Origin: Streptomyces sp. NBC_01351
GTDB taxonomy: Bacteria > Actinomycetota > Actinomycetes > Streptomycetales > Streptomycetaceae
Direction: 5' to 3'
DNA length: 64,000 nt
Assembly (NCBI RefSeq): GCF_036237315.1
Contig: NZ_CP108356.1
Location: 8,251,501-8,315,500, forward strand
Part shown: positions 7,944 through 18,134 of the stretch, in pieces
Layout: each line of letters opens with the position of its first letter
Numbering within the stretch: position 1 is the first letter of the stretch
Notes under the pieces: generated by a model
What the model was told of the DNA's origin: nothing
The model's input: only the letters and a program-made list of their open reading frames with translations
Database searches by the model: none
Program-made: the position numbers and the translations under genes

Positions 7944-8798
7944 TCAGGGAGTGGCGATGAGTTCGCCGAGCCGCATGGCGAGCCACGGTCTGCGGCCGGA
8001 GGCTCGCATGTGGCCGCGCGCGATCGCCTTCCAGGTCGGCGTGCGCCGGAAGGAGACCAGCAGGAACGCGGTCGGCGACGCCGTGATCCTGCAGTCGTAG
8101 GCGCGTGGCGGAGCATCGCGAGCCACCGTCACCGTTCCGTCGTTGACGACGACCGCCAGCCGCGGGCCGCCCTTGATGGTGAGGTCGAAGGCAATGCTGA
8201 CATCCCGTGCCTTCTCGGAGTCCAGGGCCAGTGGCATCGTCGTCGGTAGTGTCTGACCGAGTGCCAGGCGCGCCTCGTGCGGGCTGATCGGCCACGAAAG
8301 TCCGGCGCCGCGGGCGATGTCCAGACCGTGCACGAGGCTCTCGCTGAGCATCAGGCCTGTCACCGTCGCCAGCGTGATGTCCTGCCCGAACCAGGGCACG
8401 GGGACAGGGGTGTCCGGGGCGAGGTGCTCGGTGACCCGCAGGAACACCTCGCCCCACTCGGCGACCAAGTCGGCCAGACGGGCCCTGTCGTTGCCGCCGA
8501 AGAGGCCTATTGATGTGGCGTTCATGGCCGCAATCCGCTCGCTGAACGGCCCTTCTCCCGCCGGCAGGATGCTGTCCCAGTCCATGGACTCGTCGGCGCT
8601 GCTGGCGGAGGAGTACCCGACGTACACGGCCGAGAGGTGCGAGCCGACGTCGCCCACCGTCCACACGGGGACACCGGAGGCCGCGTCCAGGTCGGGGACG
8701 TCGCGCAACAGCCGGACGAGCCGCGGGACTACGGCACCCAGCGCGGCGCGGGTCTTCTCGTGCTCGGCGGAGGGATCGAATCCCGTGACGGTTCCCAT
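7944..8798 (-). CDS. Maleylpyruvate isomerase-family, mycothiol-dependent-type protein
   Basis: About 284 residues. The N-terminal DinB-like four-helix part ('TRAALGAVVPRLVRLLRDVP', then 'WTVGDVGSHLSAVYVGYSSA') includes the histidine that binds divalent metal in this superfamily, and a second motif is 'LSESLVHGLDIARGAG'. The C-terminal third ('IAFDLTIKGGPRLAVVVNDG') is SCP2-like. Such proteins are often mycothiol-linked transferases or isomerases; the substrate is unknown. ATGs at 8810 and 8798 are both possible. I chose 8798 because GGGGAG precedes it. Confidence 0.85.
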   Translation of the reverse strand: MGTVTGFDPSAEHEKTRAALGAVVPRLVRLLRDVPDLDAASGVPVWTVGDVGSHLSAVYVGYSSASSADESMDWDSILPAGEGPFSERIAAMNATSIGLFGGNDRARLADLVAEWGEVFLRVTEHLAPDTPVPVPWFGQDITLATVTGLMLSESLVHGLDIARGAGLSWPISPHEARLALGQTLPTTMPLALDSEKARDVSIAFDLTIKGGPRLAVVVNDGTVTVARDAPPRAYDCRITASPTAFLLVSFRRTPTWKAIARGHMRASGRRPWLAMRLGELIATP

Positions 8799-8811
8799 AC
8801 CACTCCCCATG

Positions 8812-8829
8812 CTGCGGACCGGTCCGCAG
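8812..8829. promoter_or_regulatory. Perfect 18-bp palindrome upstream of the isomerase-like gene
   Basis: CTGCGGACCGGTCCGCAG is perfectly palindromic and sits 14-31 bp before the start codon, where a repressor would block transcription. No regulator gene is adjacent, so the binder is unknown. Confidence 0.55.
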
Positions 8830-9028
8830 ATTACCGCGGGGTACGACAGCTGCGGCAGTGCTGTGCACACGCCGGTGTACCACCCGGAGGGTTATGCCCA
8901 TGGTTCGGGTTCCGGTGCTTGATCGTGACCCACATGAGTGCGATTCCGCACGCACCGACGGCGCCTCCGACGAGGACGACGATCCAGCCGAAGAAGTCCT
9001 TGGGCTCTGTGCCGACCAGAGGCCGTGG

Positions 9029-11035
9029 CTACGGGTGAGCGGCCTGGATAGGGAGCGGCCAGAGTCGGACGGTGTTGTCCTCACTGGCGGTGGCCAGCGT
9101 CCGTCCGTCGGGGCTGAAGACCGGCTGCACCGGGATCCCGCCCCGAAGGGTGCTGCTGAGGTCTGCGGTGGTGGTACGGGTGCGGGTTGCGAGGGACCAC
9201 AACGCGAGTTTGACGGTGCGGTCGGAGTTGATGACGGCGGCGACGGTGCTGCCGTCCGGGCTGATTGCCGCCCGCTGGACGATCTCCTGGCCAAGGACGG
9301 TGGTCGCGGTGCCGGCCGGGTTGGCCAGGTCCGTCAGGCGCAGCCCGTTCTTCCCCTTGCTTGCGGTGATGACGCCCCGTCCGTCGGGTGTGAACGCCAC
9401 CGACTCCACTGCTCCGTCGAGGATTTCGATCACGGCGGGATCCTTGCTGGAGCCGGGGGTCCACAGCCGCAGCGCATTTTCCCGGCCTCCTTCTCCGCCG
9501 ATGGCGAGGGTCTTCCCGTCGGGGCTGTAGGCCAGGACGTTCAGCCAGTTCCGGTCGCCGGTCTGCGTGGCGGTGAGTGTGCCGGTGGCCGTGTCCCACA
9601 TCAGGAGGTCGTCGTCGCCGGATACGGCGAGAGTTCTGCCGTCGGGGCTGAACGCGAGCACGTTGCCGATGGGGCCGTAGCGGTCGAGGGTGGAGCGGCT
9701 GGTGCGGCTCGCCACGTCCCAGAGTTCGGCCTTGGACGCACCGAGCGCCGTGCCGGTGGCGAGGGTCCTGCCATTGGGGCTGAACAGAAGGTGCCGCACC
9801 TCCTCGGCCTTCGTGGCGAGGGTTGCGGCAACGGTCCGGGTGGTGGTGTCGCAGAGTCGGACGGTGCCGTCCTGGCAGCCCACGGCCAAGACCCTGCCGT
9901 CAGGGCTGTAGGCGAGCGACATCACGGTGCTGTCGGCAACGGTGAGTGCGCTCCATGGATCGACGGCCCGGTTCTTGGTGGACTGGGCGTCGTGGTCGGC
10001 GAACTGGCGCACGGCGATGACCGTCCCCGATGCCGCGCCGACGGCGGCCAATATGCCCAGCAGGACACCACGGCGGCGCGGCCCCGACGACGCGAGGGCG
10101 GGGACGGCCGGTGCCGCCGCGGTGGGCGCGCTCGCGAGCGCGGCCACGTCTGCGGGAACCGCCGGGGCCTGCACCCTCACTGTGGGGATGTGCACCGCGG
10201 CCACGGCGCTCGGCGCCGCCGACCGGGCGGCATCCAGCCGCGCCCGCGTGCTCACGGCGTCAGGGCGCCGTGCCGGGTCCTTGGACAGCAGCTCACCGAG
10301 CAGGTCCGCCAGGGCGCCCGCGCGCACCGCCGACGGCGCGGGCTGGGTCAACACGGCCGTGATGACCGCTGTCAGGGTCGACCCGTCGAACGGCGGGCGT
10401 CCCTCGACCGCGGTGTACAGGGTCGCACCGAGCGCCCACATGTCCGCCGAGGCCCCCACGCGTCGGCCCTCCAACTGCTCCGGCGGCATGTATTGCGGAG
10501 TGCCGATGACGGTATTCGTCGCCGTCAGATGCTGGGTGGCGTCCAGGATCCGGGCGATGCCGAAATCGGTGATGACCGGACGCTCACCGGCGAGCAGTAC
10601 GTTGTCGGGCTTCAGGTCGCGGTGGACCACCCCGGCGGCGTGCGCGTGGGCCAAGGCGTCGGCGATCATCTCCCCGAGGGCGGCTACCCGCTCCCAGCCG
10701 AGGCTTCCTTCGGCCCTGACGAGGCTGGCTAGCGAGGGCCCGGTGATGAACTCCATCACGATCCACGGAACACCCTGATGGTGCACCACGTCGTGCACCG
10801 TCACGATGCCCGGATGCCGCAGCCGGGCTGCGGCCCGTGCCTCCCGCTCGGTGCGCGCGATCAGCTCCGACCGGAGGTGTGGCGCCGTGTCGGGCGGCAG
10901 CAGCACCTCCTTGACCGCCACCTCGCGGTCGAGCAGCGAGTCGCGGCCACGCCACACGCGCCCCATCCCTCCCCGCCCGACCATCTCCACCAGGAGATAC
11001 CGCCCGCCCACCAGGTCGCCCGCTGCCCCCATCAT
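9029..11035 (-). CDS. Serine/threonine protein kinase with extracellular WD40 repeats
   Basis: 668 residues. The N-terminal Hanks-type kinase has a glycine loop (GRGGMG, 20-25), catalytic Lys42 (VAVKEV), HRDLKPDN (138-145), DFG (157-159) and the APE-like 'MPPEQ'. An Ala/Pro-rich linker and one membrane helix (about 322-342) follow. The C-terminal half has at least six WD40-type repeats marked by 'FSPDGRTLA'/'YSPDGRVLA'. The layout is a receptor kinase with an outside beta-propeller. ATG 11035 begins [16 protein letters not shown], right at the kinase domain; a longer frame upstream is arginine-rich and unlikely. The divergent neighbour is a membrane protein. Confidence 0.93.
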   Translation of the reverse strand: MMGAAGDLVGGRYLLVEMVGRGGMGRVWRGRDSLLDREVAVKEVLLPPDTAPHLRSELIARTEREARAAARLRHPGIVTVHDVVHHQGVPWIVMEFITGPSLASLVRAEGSLGWERVAALGEMIADALAHAHAAGVVHRDLKPDNVLLAGERPVITDFGIARILDATQHLTATNTVIGTPQYMPPEQLEGRRVGASADMWALGATLYTAVEGRPPFDGSTLTAVITAVLTQPAPSAVRAGALADLLGELLSKDPARRPDAVSTRARLDAARSAAPSAVAAVHIPTVRVQAPAVPADVAALASAPTAAAPAVPALASSGPRRRGVLLGILAAVGAASGTVIAVRQFADHDAQSTKNRAVDPWSALTVADSTVMSLAYSPDGRVLAVGCQDGTVRLCDTTTRTVAATLATKAEEVRHLLFSPNGRTLATGTALGASKAELWDVASRTSRSTLDRYGPIGNVLAFSPDGRTLAVSGDDDLLMWDTATGTLTATQTGDRNWLNVLAYSPDGKTLAIGGEGGRENALRLWTPGSSKDPAVIEILDGAVESVAFTPDGRGVITASKGKNGLRLTDLANPAGTATTVLGQEIVQRAAISPDGSTVAAVINSDRTVKLALWSLATRTRTTTADLSSTLRGGIPVQPVFSPDGRTLATASEDNTVRLWPLPIQAAHP

Positions 11036-11453
11036 GTCGATCACCCTAGCGGCCACCGGAAACGGCCAACCACCGTCGGTCCGTGGGGGCCCACCCCGCA
11101 GAGCAGAGCACACGCGTACCTGCCCATGACCACTCTCCGGCAGCGCTCCGCCGCCGCGCTTCGCCTCGCGACGATCAACCTCATGACGCGCTGGCTCACC
11201 CCGAACACGGCGAGACACCCGGACCAACCGATCAGTCAGACAGGCCGGACAGGCCGAGATGGAACAACGTGACGGAACTGCCCTCTGGTCCGGCTCCCTG
11301 TTCTGTGATCCTCGTCTCCGGCTGCCCACGGTGTGGCCGGCCCAACACCGGCGTGCGGTACAAACGTTCCGCGAGCCGACCCTGGCTCGCTGGGGGCGCC
11401 TGAGAGGTGCCGCGTTCCGTGTTGGCCTGAAGCACACACCAGGGGATAGCAGC

Positions 11454-12578
11454 ATGACCCGTCCGCAACCCGCACCCGTGCCGCCGACAAGAACTGCGCG
11501 CCGCCGCGCTCGCTGGGAGCGCTACCGTGTCACAGGGCCGTTCTCCCCATCCGACCTCGCGAAGCTCTGGGGCCTCATCGGCGCTCTGGTGGGTGTCGCG
11601 TTGGTCCTCGGCTTGGCCCTGGACGTGAAGGGCGGCACGGTCATCGTGCTGCTGGTGCCGTACGTCTTCACGTGGTTCGACGCGCGGCGCGTCCTCTTCC
11701 AATTCGACTCCTCCGGCGTGCGCATCGGCCATGTCTGGTTGCCGTGGACCGATGTCACCGCCTTTGTCGTCGCCGAGTCGGCCGCGCTCGGGCCGCAGGT
11801 TCTGATCGGCACGCAGCTGCGCGACGGTGTGGCCGTACCCGCCGGGGCCGGGGTGCTGCCACCCGATGCGTCGATGCCCGCACAGCTCCATGTGGCGGTG
11901 GAGCGGCGGAAGTTCGACCTCGGGAAGCTGACCGCAAAGACGCGGCGGTACGCGCCCGCACACGTGCGGATCGTCGAGGTGGGAACCTCGGCGGGCCACT
12001 CGTTGGTGGGCGGGGATCCGTACACGGGCTCCGTTCGTCCGTACGCGCCAGTGCGGCAGCCGGGCCCGGCTGCCGGCGCCCTCCGGCCTGCCCTGCCGGA
12101 CGCCTACGGGCCTCGCTGGAGCCTCGTCACGGCAGCGCTGCTGACATGTGCCGCAGTGTTGGCGGTGCTCGCTGCCGCGATGCCCTTGCCGGCCATGCTC
12201 TTCGAGTACGAGGGCGGAAGCTCAAAGGGTGGTGTCTTCCTGCTGACAGAGGACGTCCTGGGGCTGGACCTCTTCCCGGCCGTGGACCCTTGGCGTGGGC
12301 TGCTGACCTGGCCCTGGTTGCTCTCATTCCTTGGCATGCTCACCATCGCCTGCCGCGCCATCCAGCCGCACGCGCGGTTTCGTGCCCTTAGGGTCGTGGG
12401 TCTTCTGTGCGCCGTCACCTTTCCGCTGGTGCTGCTCGGGAACGACGTGGTCTCGGCGGGCCGCGTCAGCAGCTTTGAACGTGGTTGGTGGGTGCTGCAC
12501 CTTGCTGCGCTTTTGGGGTTGGGGGCGTTCGTCGCCATGGACCTGACGCTCACCCGGGGCCGTGTCGGCAAGTCCTGA
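11454..12578 (+). CDS. Polytopic membrane protein with an internal soluble domain
   Basis: 374 residues. After a basic N-terminus come hydrophobic spans at '[18 protein letters not shown]' and '[13 protein letters not shown]'. A soluble stretch, '[20 protein letters not shown]', resembles the PH-like fold of small Streptomyces membrane proteins. Four further helices follow ('[20 protein letters not shown]' and later). The start has AGGGGA 7 bp upstream. No enzymatic motif. It is divergent from the WD40 kinase (about 420 bp apart), which may or may not be functional linkage. Confidence 0.8.
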   Translation: MTRPQPAPVPPTRTARRRARWERYRVTGPFSPSDLAKLWGLIGALVGVALVLGLALDVKGGTVIVLLVPYVFTWFDARRVLFQFDSSGVRIGHVWLPWTDVTAFVVAESAALGPQVLIGTQLRDGVAVPAGAGVLPPDASMPAQLHVAVERRKFDLGKLTAKTRRYAPAHVRIVEVGTSAGHSLVGGDPYTGSVRPYAPVRQPGPAAGALRPALPDAYGPRWSLVTAALLTCAAVLAVLAAAMPLPAMLFEYEGGSSKGGVFLLTEDVLGLDLFPAVDPWRGLLTWPWLLSFLGMLTIACRAIQPHARFRALRVVGLLCAVTFPLVLLGNDVVSAGRVSSFERGWWVLHLAALLGLGAFVAMDLTLTRGRVGKS

Positions 12579-13121
12579 CCGCTGGAGATGTGGGCGGCCG
12601 TGTGGGCCGCGCACGCGGAATGGCAGAGGGTGAGCCATGCCCGGGCGGTCAGCACGGTGATGGTGGCCCAGCGCATCAACGCCGAATACAGCCGCCCCGC
12701 CGAACCGGCGAACCCGACGGCCGCGGCTTGAGGCAGTACGCGCCCTCGCGCTCTGCGGAGAACGCGTCGTCGGCTTCCATCCGGGCCGGCCGCCGAATGG
12801 AAGTCCAGGGTGAGGACGGCATGGAGCAGCCCGGGGAGCTGTGGGCGGATGCTGACTGCGGTTGCGTCCGGGGCTGCTGCTCGTGCCACGGAAGTGTGTG
12901 GGGCCCGGGCAGGGCCCGGTTGGAGTCGCAGCAGCCCGCGCCGATATGGCGTGCGCGGGCTGACCCGGGGCCCACCCGTTGAGCCGAGGCTCCGTAGTTG
13001 TCGCCGGCGGCACCGCTTAGGCTGCACAGAAACCAGGTCGATGCAGCCGGACTGTCACCAGAGAGGCGCGGGAGTTGTCACACATAGTCGGTCACTGGTC
13101 TTCCTGTCACGGGGGCGCAGT
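12579..13121. other. Non-coding gap with a possible MerR-gene tail
   Basis: No complete gene. At 12651-12731 the plus strand reads 'STVMVAQRINAEYSRPAEPA' and then stops. This closely matches the last 20 residues of the MerR protein encoded at 31935-32294 (AQRINAEYRRAAESTN), so it may be a displaced 3' fragment of a paralogue. Nothing else is recognisable. Confidence 0.4.
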
Positions 13122-13511
13122 GTGACTCGCGACGACCTCATCGCGATGCTCCGCGACCAGACTCCCGCATGCGGACCTGCGCGTAACGCCTTGATCGCCG
13201 GGGCTGACTTCGTCGTCTGGGACGGCCTGGTCCCTGCCAACCGGCACGCAGGCGTCTTCCGGCGTCGAATGCACCACTCCTTGGAGCGTGGCCGCACGGT
13301 CGATGGCGCGGCCGAGAGTGTCGACATCCTTCTGCGAGCCGGGGAAGAGCCGCTTCGTACCGGATCCATCGACGCGATGGACAGGTCATCCTGGTTCACG
13401 ATCTTCCTGAACTCCACGGAGACAGTAGTGGTGGCCTGCTGCGGCGGACGCCGACCCACCACCATGGAGTCGGCCAACACCCCCGAGTCCGGCGCCCAAC
13501 CTCGCAGGTGA
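13122..13511 (+). CDS. Hypothetical protein, 129 residues
   Basis: A GTG start gives MTRDDLIAMLRDQTPACGPA and then 'VDILLRAGEEPLRTGSIDAM', 'DRSSWFTIFLNSTETVVVAC'. Third-position GC is high and the composition is ordinary for a soluble protein. It resembles uncharacterised Streptomyces proteins. The ribosome site is weak (GGGGGC). No motif supports a function. Confidence 0.5.
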   Translation: MTRDDLIAMLRDQTPACGPARNALIAGADFVVWDGLVPANRHAGVFRRRMHHSLERGRTVDGAAESVDILLRAGEEPLRTGSIDAMDRSSWFTIFLNSTETVVVACCGGRRPTTMESANTPESGAQPRR

Positions 13512-13589
13512 CAACAAGCCTGCCTATGTGACAACTATCGCGCTTTGGCTCACCCGTTGGGGGCCCTACCGCCGGGCCGACCCATCCAT

Positions 13590-14102
13590 CAGAACCACAC
13601 GTCGATCTAGCCGATGTCCCACCCAGTGGGATGCCCGGCCGGGACGTACGGCGGACGTCCTGGTCCTCCTGGCCGGTAATCGGGGTGGCGTTCGCCCCCG
13701 GAGCCACGGAATTGACCGTGATGCCGTGATCGGCCAGCTTCAGGGCCATCACCTGTGTCAGCAAGCCGAGTCCTCCCTTCGCCGCGCAGTACGGGGCGCC
13801 CCCACCCATGGCTGGTGTTCGTGCGCGGAGGTGTCGTTGACGATCCGGTCTCCGTCCCCCTGGGCGATCATCCGGTGAGCGGCGCGCTGGTAGCAGGGGA
13901 ACGGTCCGCCCAGGTCGCCTTCCGCCGTAGGCCCGCACCTCCGCCGCCGTGTCCTCGGCGCCCTGCTCGTCGGTGTGCCAGGTGATGCCGACGTCCATCC
14001 CGGCCGCGGCCGACCACACGGCAGTGGCCCAGCCGATACTGGAGTCGGACCGGTGACCACCGCGGCCCTGGGTCGTCGTCCCTCTACGTTGAAACCCGTC
14101 AT
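13590..14102 (-). pseudogene. Short-chain dehydrogenase/reductase, frameshifted and internally deleted
   Basis: The start is MTGFNVEGRRPRAAVVTG with GAAGGG upstream. The Rossmann start continues in another frame as 'SDSSIGWATAV', then 'AAAGMDVGITWHTDEQGAED'. A deletion and shifts follow, then 'YCAAKGGLGLLTQVMALKLA' (the YxxxK motif) and 'DHGITVNSVAPGANATPITG'. The Asn-Ser-Tyr-Lys region is incomplete and the C-terminus is garbled. The intact family has about 250-270 residues, so this is a dead gene. Confidence 0.82.
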
Positions 14103-14426
14103 GACAGCCGCCCTTCTCACGAGGGGGCCAGCCTGCTGCCAGTTCCCGGAGAGCTCCCCGTGCCGTGCGGGGCGCCTGCCCTTTCTCCGGTGCGCATGTG
14201 CGTGACGTGCTGTCCGCCTGCCCGCCCCGGCGCCGTCGCCCGGAGCCCAGAACGCCACCCGTCCGGCGCGGGCGGCCCTGAGTCGTCGAAGTAGCCGGGC
14301 CGGTGACCATGGCCTCCGGGAATCCACCCACGAGGCCTCCAGAGAGGCGCGGCTTCCCAGGATGATCACGTGCATGCGACGGGTCGGCTTCACCACGTTG
14401 CCGGGGGCGCCGAAGTGCCGGCTGTC

Positions 14427-15653
14427 TCACTCCGGCGGCAGACCACGGTCGGAGCGGCGGCGTCGCAGACGCTCGCGGAGCCGGCCGTTGCGCCGGCTGC
14501 GGGTGTGGTGGTCCAGTTCCTCCAGCAGGCGCTGGGAACGGTTGTCCACTCCCAGTTCGTCGAGGACCCGGTCGATCTCCGCGAGCAGTGCGCCCTGCAG
14601 CTGCCACTGGGACGGGTCCTGGCCGACGTCGGCGAGCAGCAGGTCCGCGAGGCGGTCGCGGTGCGCCCGGGCCACGGCCAGCTCCCCCGTCAGGCGGGCC
14701 TCGGCCTCTTCCGCGTTGGCGCTGACCTGCGCGGTGATCAGCTGGGCGAAGCTCTCCACGGCCAAGGCCGTGTGCCTGAGCACCTGCCCTAGGGCGATCG
14801 TGGTCTCCGTCGCGAAGAGCGGACCGTCGGGGCGCGCCTTGGCCAGGTCCGTCAGCGTCCGGCAGGCCACACGCAGCACCACCGCGCAGATCTCCAGGGT
14901 ATCCAGGCCCGTCCGGAGCACCAGCCGGAAGAGCAGACCTTCCTTGACCCGCGGATTGAGGCGGAGGCTGTCCTCGGCCTGCCGGAGGGACGCGTCGACC
15001 TGCGCGATGTCGTTGGCGAGCCGGCGTGCCTCGTGCAGCCGGGCCGCGGCCTGCTCCACCTTGACGGCTCCGAGGGACTCGTCGCCGATGTGGTTCAGGA
15101 GCCCGCTCATGCGCATGGCGAGATCGGTGATCGCGGCACCCGCCGGGCCGACCCATACGGGCGGCGCGACGAGCAGGTTGACCAGCAGTCCGACCGCAGC
15201 GCCGATCAGCGTCTCCAGGACCCGGTCCCATGCGGTGTCCGCGACCTGGGTGACCCCAAGGACGAGCATCGCGCTGATCGCGACCTCGGGGACGAACTCG
15301 TCGACCCGGACCAGGTGGCCCACCACAAGAGAGGCCAGGATGAGCAGGCCCAGGCTCCACCAGGTCAGTCCCACCAGCACGCTGAATGCGATCGCGATCA
15401 GGACGCCGACGACCACGGAGTTCACCCTCCGGATGCCGGTGGTCAACGTGGAGTAAAGAGTGACCTGGACGACGAGCAGGGCGGTCAGCGGAGCAGTCAG
15501 CGGATTCGGCTCGCTGCTGAGGCGGAGGGCAACGACGTAACTGATGACGGCCGCCGCGGTGGACCGCAGTGCCTGGACCGCGACGGGGTCGCGACGGCGT
15601 TGAGAGATACGGGCGGCGAGACCGCTGATCATTTCCGGCATACCTGCCCGCAT
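14427..15653 (-). CDS. FUSC-family membrane transporter (aromatic acid exporter-like)
   Basis: About 408 residues. The N-terminal half has the paired hydrophobic segments of the FUSC/ArAE family: 'AVQALRSTAAAVISYVVALR', 'APLTALLVVQVTLYSTLTTG', 'VVVGVLIAIAFSVLVGLTWW', 'LGLLILASLVVGHLV' and 'ETLIGAAVGLLVNLLVAPPV'. A long cytosolic alpha-helical half ends 'LEELDHHTRSRRNGRLRERL'. Starts at 15653, 15641 or 15632 are all possible (MRAGMPEMISG); GGGGGA abuts the first. The family exports aromatic or other organic acids; the substrate here is unknown. Confidence 0.85.
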   Translation of the reverse strand: MRAGMPEMISGLAARISQRRRDPVAVQALRSTAAAVISYVVALRLSSEPNPLTAPLTALLVVQVTLYSTLTTGIRRVNSVVVGVLIAIAFSVLVGLTWWSLGLLILASLVVGHLVRVDEFVPEVAISAMLVLGVTQVADTAWDRVLETLIGAAVGLLVNLLVAPPVWVGPAGAAITDLAMRMSGLLNHIGDESLGAVKVEQAAARLHEARRLANDIAQVDASLRQAEDSLRLNPRVKEGLLFRLVLRTGLDTLEICAVVLRVACRTLTDLAKARPDGPLFATETTIALGQVLRHTALAVESFAQLITAQVSANAEEAEARLTGELAVARAHRDRLADLLLADVGQDPSQWQLQGALLAEIDRVLDELGVDNRSQRLLEELDHHTRSRRNGRLRERLRRRRSDRGLPPE

Positions 15654-15799
15654 TCCCCCGGCGGAGCCGGGTGACGCGGTGCGGGCGGTTTTCGACCCCT
15701 CGGTGGCCGACGAAGCACACGCATGAGCGCGTGCTTTCAGCGGTGCAGGTGCCGCGTCCGGTTCCGGGGGACCAGGTCGGCCGTCCCGGCGCCGACTGG

Positions 15800-16345
15800 T
15801 ACAGCTCAGAACCACTCCTCGTCTGGTTCGAAGCTCCGCACCAAGGGATGACGGGGGGACTTCCAGTGCGCGGTGGCGGTGCTGGGCGGGAGACGAGCCG
15901 CAGCATCCGGCGTGGCCGCACTGGGCGCAGCGTCGCAGGTGCAACCACCAGCCGCCTGCCTCGTCGCACTCGACGTGGAGGCTGCCGTGCTGCTCGGTGC
16001 GATCCGCCAGCCCTCCGTGATGCCGTGGTCGTCGAGCCAGTCGGCCAGCTCCCCCTCGCGGTCGGACGCCTCCGGGGGCTCAGCGCCTGCGCCTTGGCGA
16101 CGCGTTCGGCGGTGCTGCCTGGATCTCGATGAGGTCGGCCAGTGCCTCGCGGCAATAGGGGCCATGAGCGATTACGGCCAACTTGTGTCACATCTTGCCC
16201 GCCCGTTCCCGCAGCGCCCCGTTGACCCGGACCGCCGCCGCGGCCGCGTTGTTGAGCTCATGAGTGAGGCCGGTGGACAACGATCCGACCGCCGGCACAT
16301 CGACACCGTCAGGGACTCCCCGGACCAGCAGCATCACCGGTTCCT
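15800..16345 (-). pseudogene. Degenerate sensor histidine kinase plus UBP-type zinc finger
   Basis: Reading leftwards from about 16345: 'MLLVRGVPDGVDVPAVGSLS' and 'TGLTHELNNAAAAAVRVNGA' (a kinase H-box), then a stop. In another frame 'EASDREGELADWLDDHGITE' and 'GWRIAPS' follow. A third frame gives a zinc finger 'HLRRCAQCGHAGCCGSSPAQ', and a shift back gives 'TAHWKSPRHPLVRSFEPDEE'. These are the parts of Streptomyces ATP-binding sensor proteins paired with UBP zinc-finger proteins. Several shifts and at least one stop make it non-functional. The upstream parts and the ATPase domain are missing. Confidence 0.7.
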
Positions 16346-16639
16346 TCCCCCCTTCACTCGAACGGGGACGCGTTGGAGCCGGCCGTCAGGGCCGGTCGAC
16401 TCGTCGGTGGCCGGGCGCGGCCAGTGAACGGTCCAACCGCGGCCGCCTCGACCCCACGGGCCTCCACAGTCGGCAGGCGACCGCCTCACCGGACCGCCTG
16501 CCACAGCCTCTGATCCGGGCGGGAGCACCCGCGGTCAACCGACTGGGGACACCCCGATGCCCTGCGTCACCGACCGCACCGCGCGCGCCGCGACGAGGCG
16601 CTCAAGCAGCAGTTCGACTGCGAGGGCCCCTGTGATCGG

Positions 16640-16850
16640 GCGCTCAAATGTTCTCCGCCAGGCCTGCGTCCAGCAGGACTGGCCCCTTCACCGCGCGTCC
16701 GCGGGTGACTGGTCGGTGAAGCACTTCGACACTGCGGTCGAGAACACGTGGGAGGACAGTGCCGCGCTGATTGCGGAGGAACTCGGCCGGGCTTTCGAAG
16801 CGTCCGGTGCCGAGCTGGTCGTACTGGCCGACAAGATCACTCGTGCCTCC
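16640..16850 (+). pseudogene. baeRF2/Rv2629-like release-factor-type fragment
   Basis: The plus strand carries 'CVQQDWPLHRASAGDWSVKH' followed by 'FDTAVENTWEDSAALIAEEL' and 'GRAFEASGAELVVLAD'. This matches the pattern of the baeRF2 (Vms1/Rv2629-like) domain, where a W-S-x-x-x-x-Q-x-x-V-E-x-x-W-E segment precedes 'vvvaGD'. The surrounding sequence does not continue the family, so only a 70-residue piece survives next to the M20 gene. Confidence 0.45.
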
Positions 16851-16877
16851 TTTGGCGGTCTCGCCCTGCCTGGCGGA

Positions 16878-18134
16878 TTACGGCTCTGTCTTTCTCGTTT
16901 TGCTGGTGTGGTGGAGAGCGACGGCTGCGTGTGCGGCGATGCCGGTGGCCATGGCGTCCTCGTCGAAGACGACTCGGTTGGAGTGCATGTCCGGCATGTT
17001 CGGGGTCGGTGGTCCGGGTGGGCGGGCGCCGAGGAAGGCCATGGCGCCGGGGACGCGTTCGAGGACGTAGGCGAAGTCTTCGGAGCCCATGACCGGCTCG
17101 GCGAGGTTGTGGACGATGCCTGGTCCGAGCTGTGCGGCCACGGCGCGTTCCACGACGGTGGTGAACGCTGGGTCGTTGTGCAGGGGCGGGTAGCTCTCGG
17201 TCAGCTCGACGTCGGCCTCGGCGCCGTGCGCGGCGCAGATGTGGCGGGCGACTCGTTCGATGCCGGCGCGTACCTGGCGGCGGGTGTCGGGGGTCAGGGT
17301 GCGGAAGGTGCCGTGGAGTGCGGCGGTCTCCGGGATGATGTTGGTGGTGGTGCCCGCTTCAATGCGTGCGATGGTGATCACGGCCGGGTCGAAGATGTTC
17401 ACGGTGCGGGTGACGAGGCTTTGCAGGGCTTGGACGATCTCGCATGCCACTGGGATCGGATCGAGTGCCAGGTGGGGCGCCGAGGCGTGGCCGCCTCGAC
17501 CGCGCACGGTGAGGTGGATGAGGTCGGAGGCCGCGAACATGGGGCCCGGCCGCAGGTGAAGGGTGCCGGATGCGAAGCGTGTGGTGACGTGCAGGGCGAA
17601 TGCCGCGTCCACGCGATGACCGTCGGGGGTGGTCAGGACGCCTTCCTCGATCATGTCGGGGGCGCCGCCTCCGCTTTCCTCGGCGGGTTGGAACATGAAC
17701 ACCACCCGGCCCGCGAGCTTGTCTTGTCGCGCCGCGAGGAGGCGGGCGGCGCCGACGAGCATCGCGGTGTGCAGATCGTGACCGCAGGCGTGCATGGCAC
17801 CCGCGGTGTGGGAGGCGAAGTCCAGGCCGGTGTTCTCGTGCAGAGGCAGGGCGTCCATGTCGCCGCGGAGCAGCACGATGGGGCCCGGCCGTGCGCCTTC
17901 GAGGACGGCTGTCGCCGAGCTGAGGCGTGTGCCGGTGGTGACGTGCAGGGGCAGGCCTTCGAGGGACTCAAGGACCCGTTCCTGGGTGCGGGGCAGGTCC
18001 CGGCCCAGTTCCGGCTCGCGGTGCAGGGCCCTGCGCAGTCCGACGATGCCGGGCAGCAGACGGCGCGCCTGTGCGAGCAGGCCCTCATGCTCCGGCATGC
18101 CGCCCGGTTGGGCCCTGCTGATTTCGTGGCTCAC
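16878..18134 (-). CDS. M20-family amidohydrolase (N-acyl amino acid / hippurate hydrolase-like)
   Basis: 418 residues. The start is GTG 18134 (MSHEISRAQPGGMPEHEGLL) with AGGAG 8 bp upstream. Family signatures: 'GIVGLRRALHREPEL', 'VLLRGDMDALPLHENTG' (Asp ligand), 'HACGHDLHTAMLVGAARLLA' (His and Asp near metal), 'FQPAEESGGGA' (Glu), 'RGRGGHASAPH' (dimerisation-domain His) and 'VMGSEDFAYVLERVPG'. It would hydrolyse an N-acylated amino acid or small peptide amide in the cytosol. The start codon overlaps the stop of an upstream ATP-grasp remnant (GCGTGA), so the two were translationally coupled. Confidence 0.92.
   Translation of the reverse strand: MSHEISRAQPGGMPEHEGLLAQARRLLPGIVGLRRALHREPELGRDLPRTQERVLESLEGLPLHVTTGTRLSSATAVLEGARPGPIVLLRGDMDALPLHENTGLDFASHTAGAMHACGHDLHTAMLVGAARLLAARQDKLAGRVVFMFQPAEESGGGAPDMIEEGVLTTPDGHRVDAAFALHVTTRFASGTLHLRPGPMFAASDLIHLTVRGRGGHASAPHLALDPIPVACEIVQALQSLVTRTVNIFDPAVITIARIEAGTTTNIIPETAALHGTFRTLTPDTRRQVRAGIERVARHICAAHGAEADVELTESYPPLHNDPAFTTVVERAVAAQLGPGIVHNLAEPVMGSEDFAYVLERVPGAMAFLGARPPGPPTPNMPDMHSNRVVFDEDAMATGIAAHAAVALHHTSKTRKTEP

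Noticed and set aside
13396..16191. A 931-codon open frame on the minus strand
   Set aside because: It is composition-driven. Its middle is the antisense-phase shadow of the FUSC gene. Only short stretches (SDR and kinase parts) are real.
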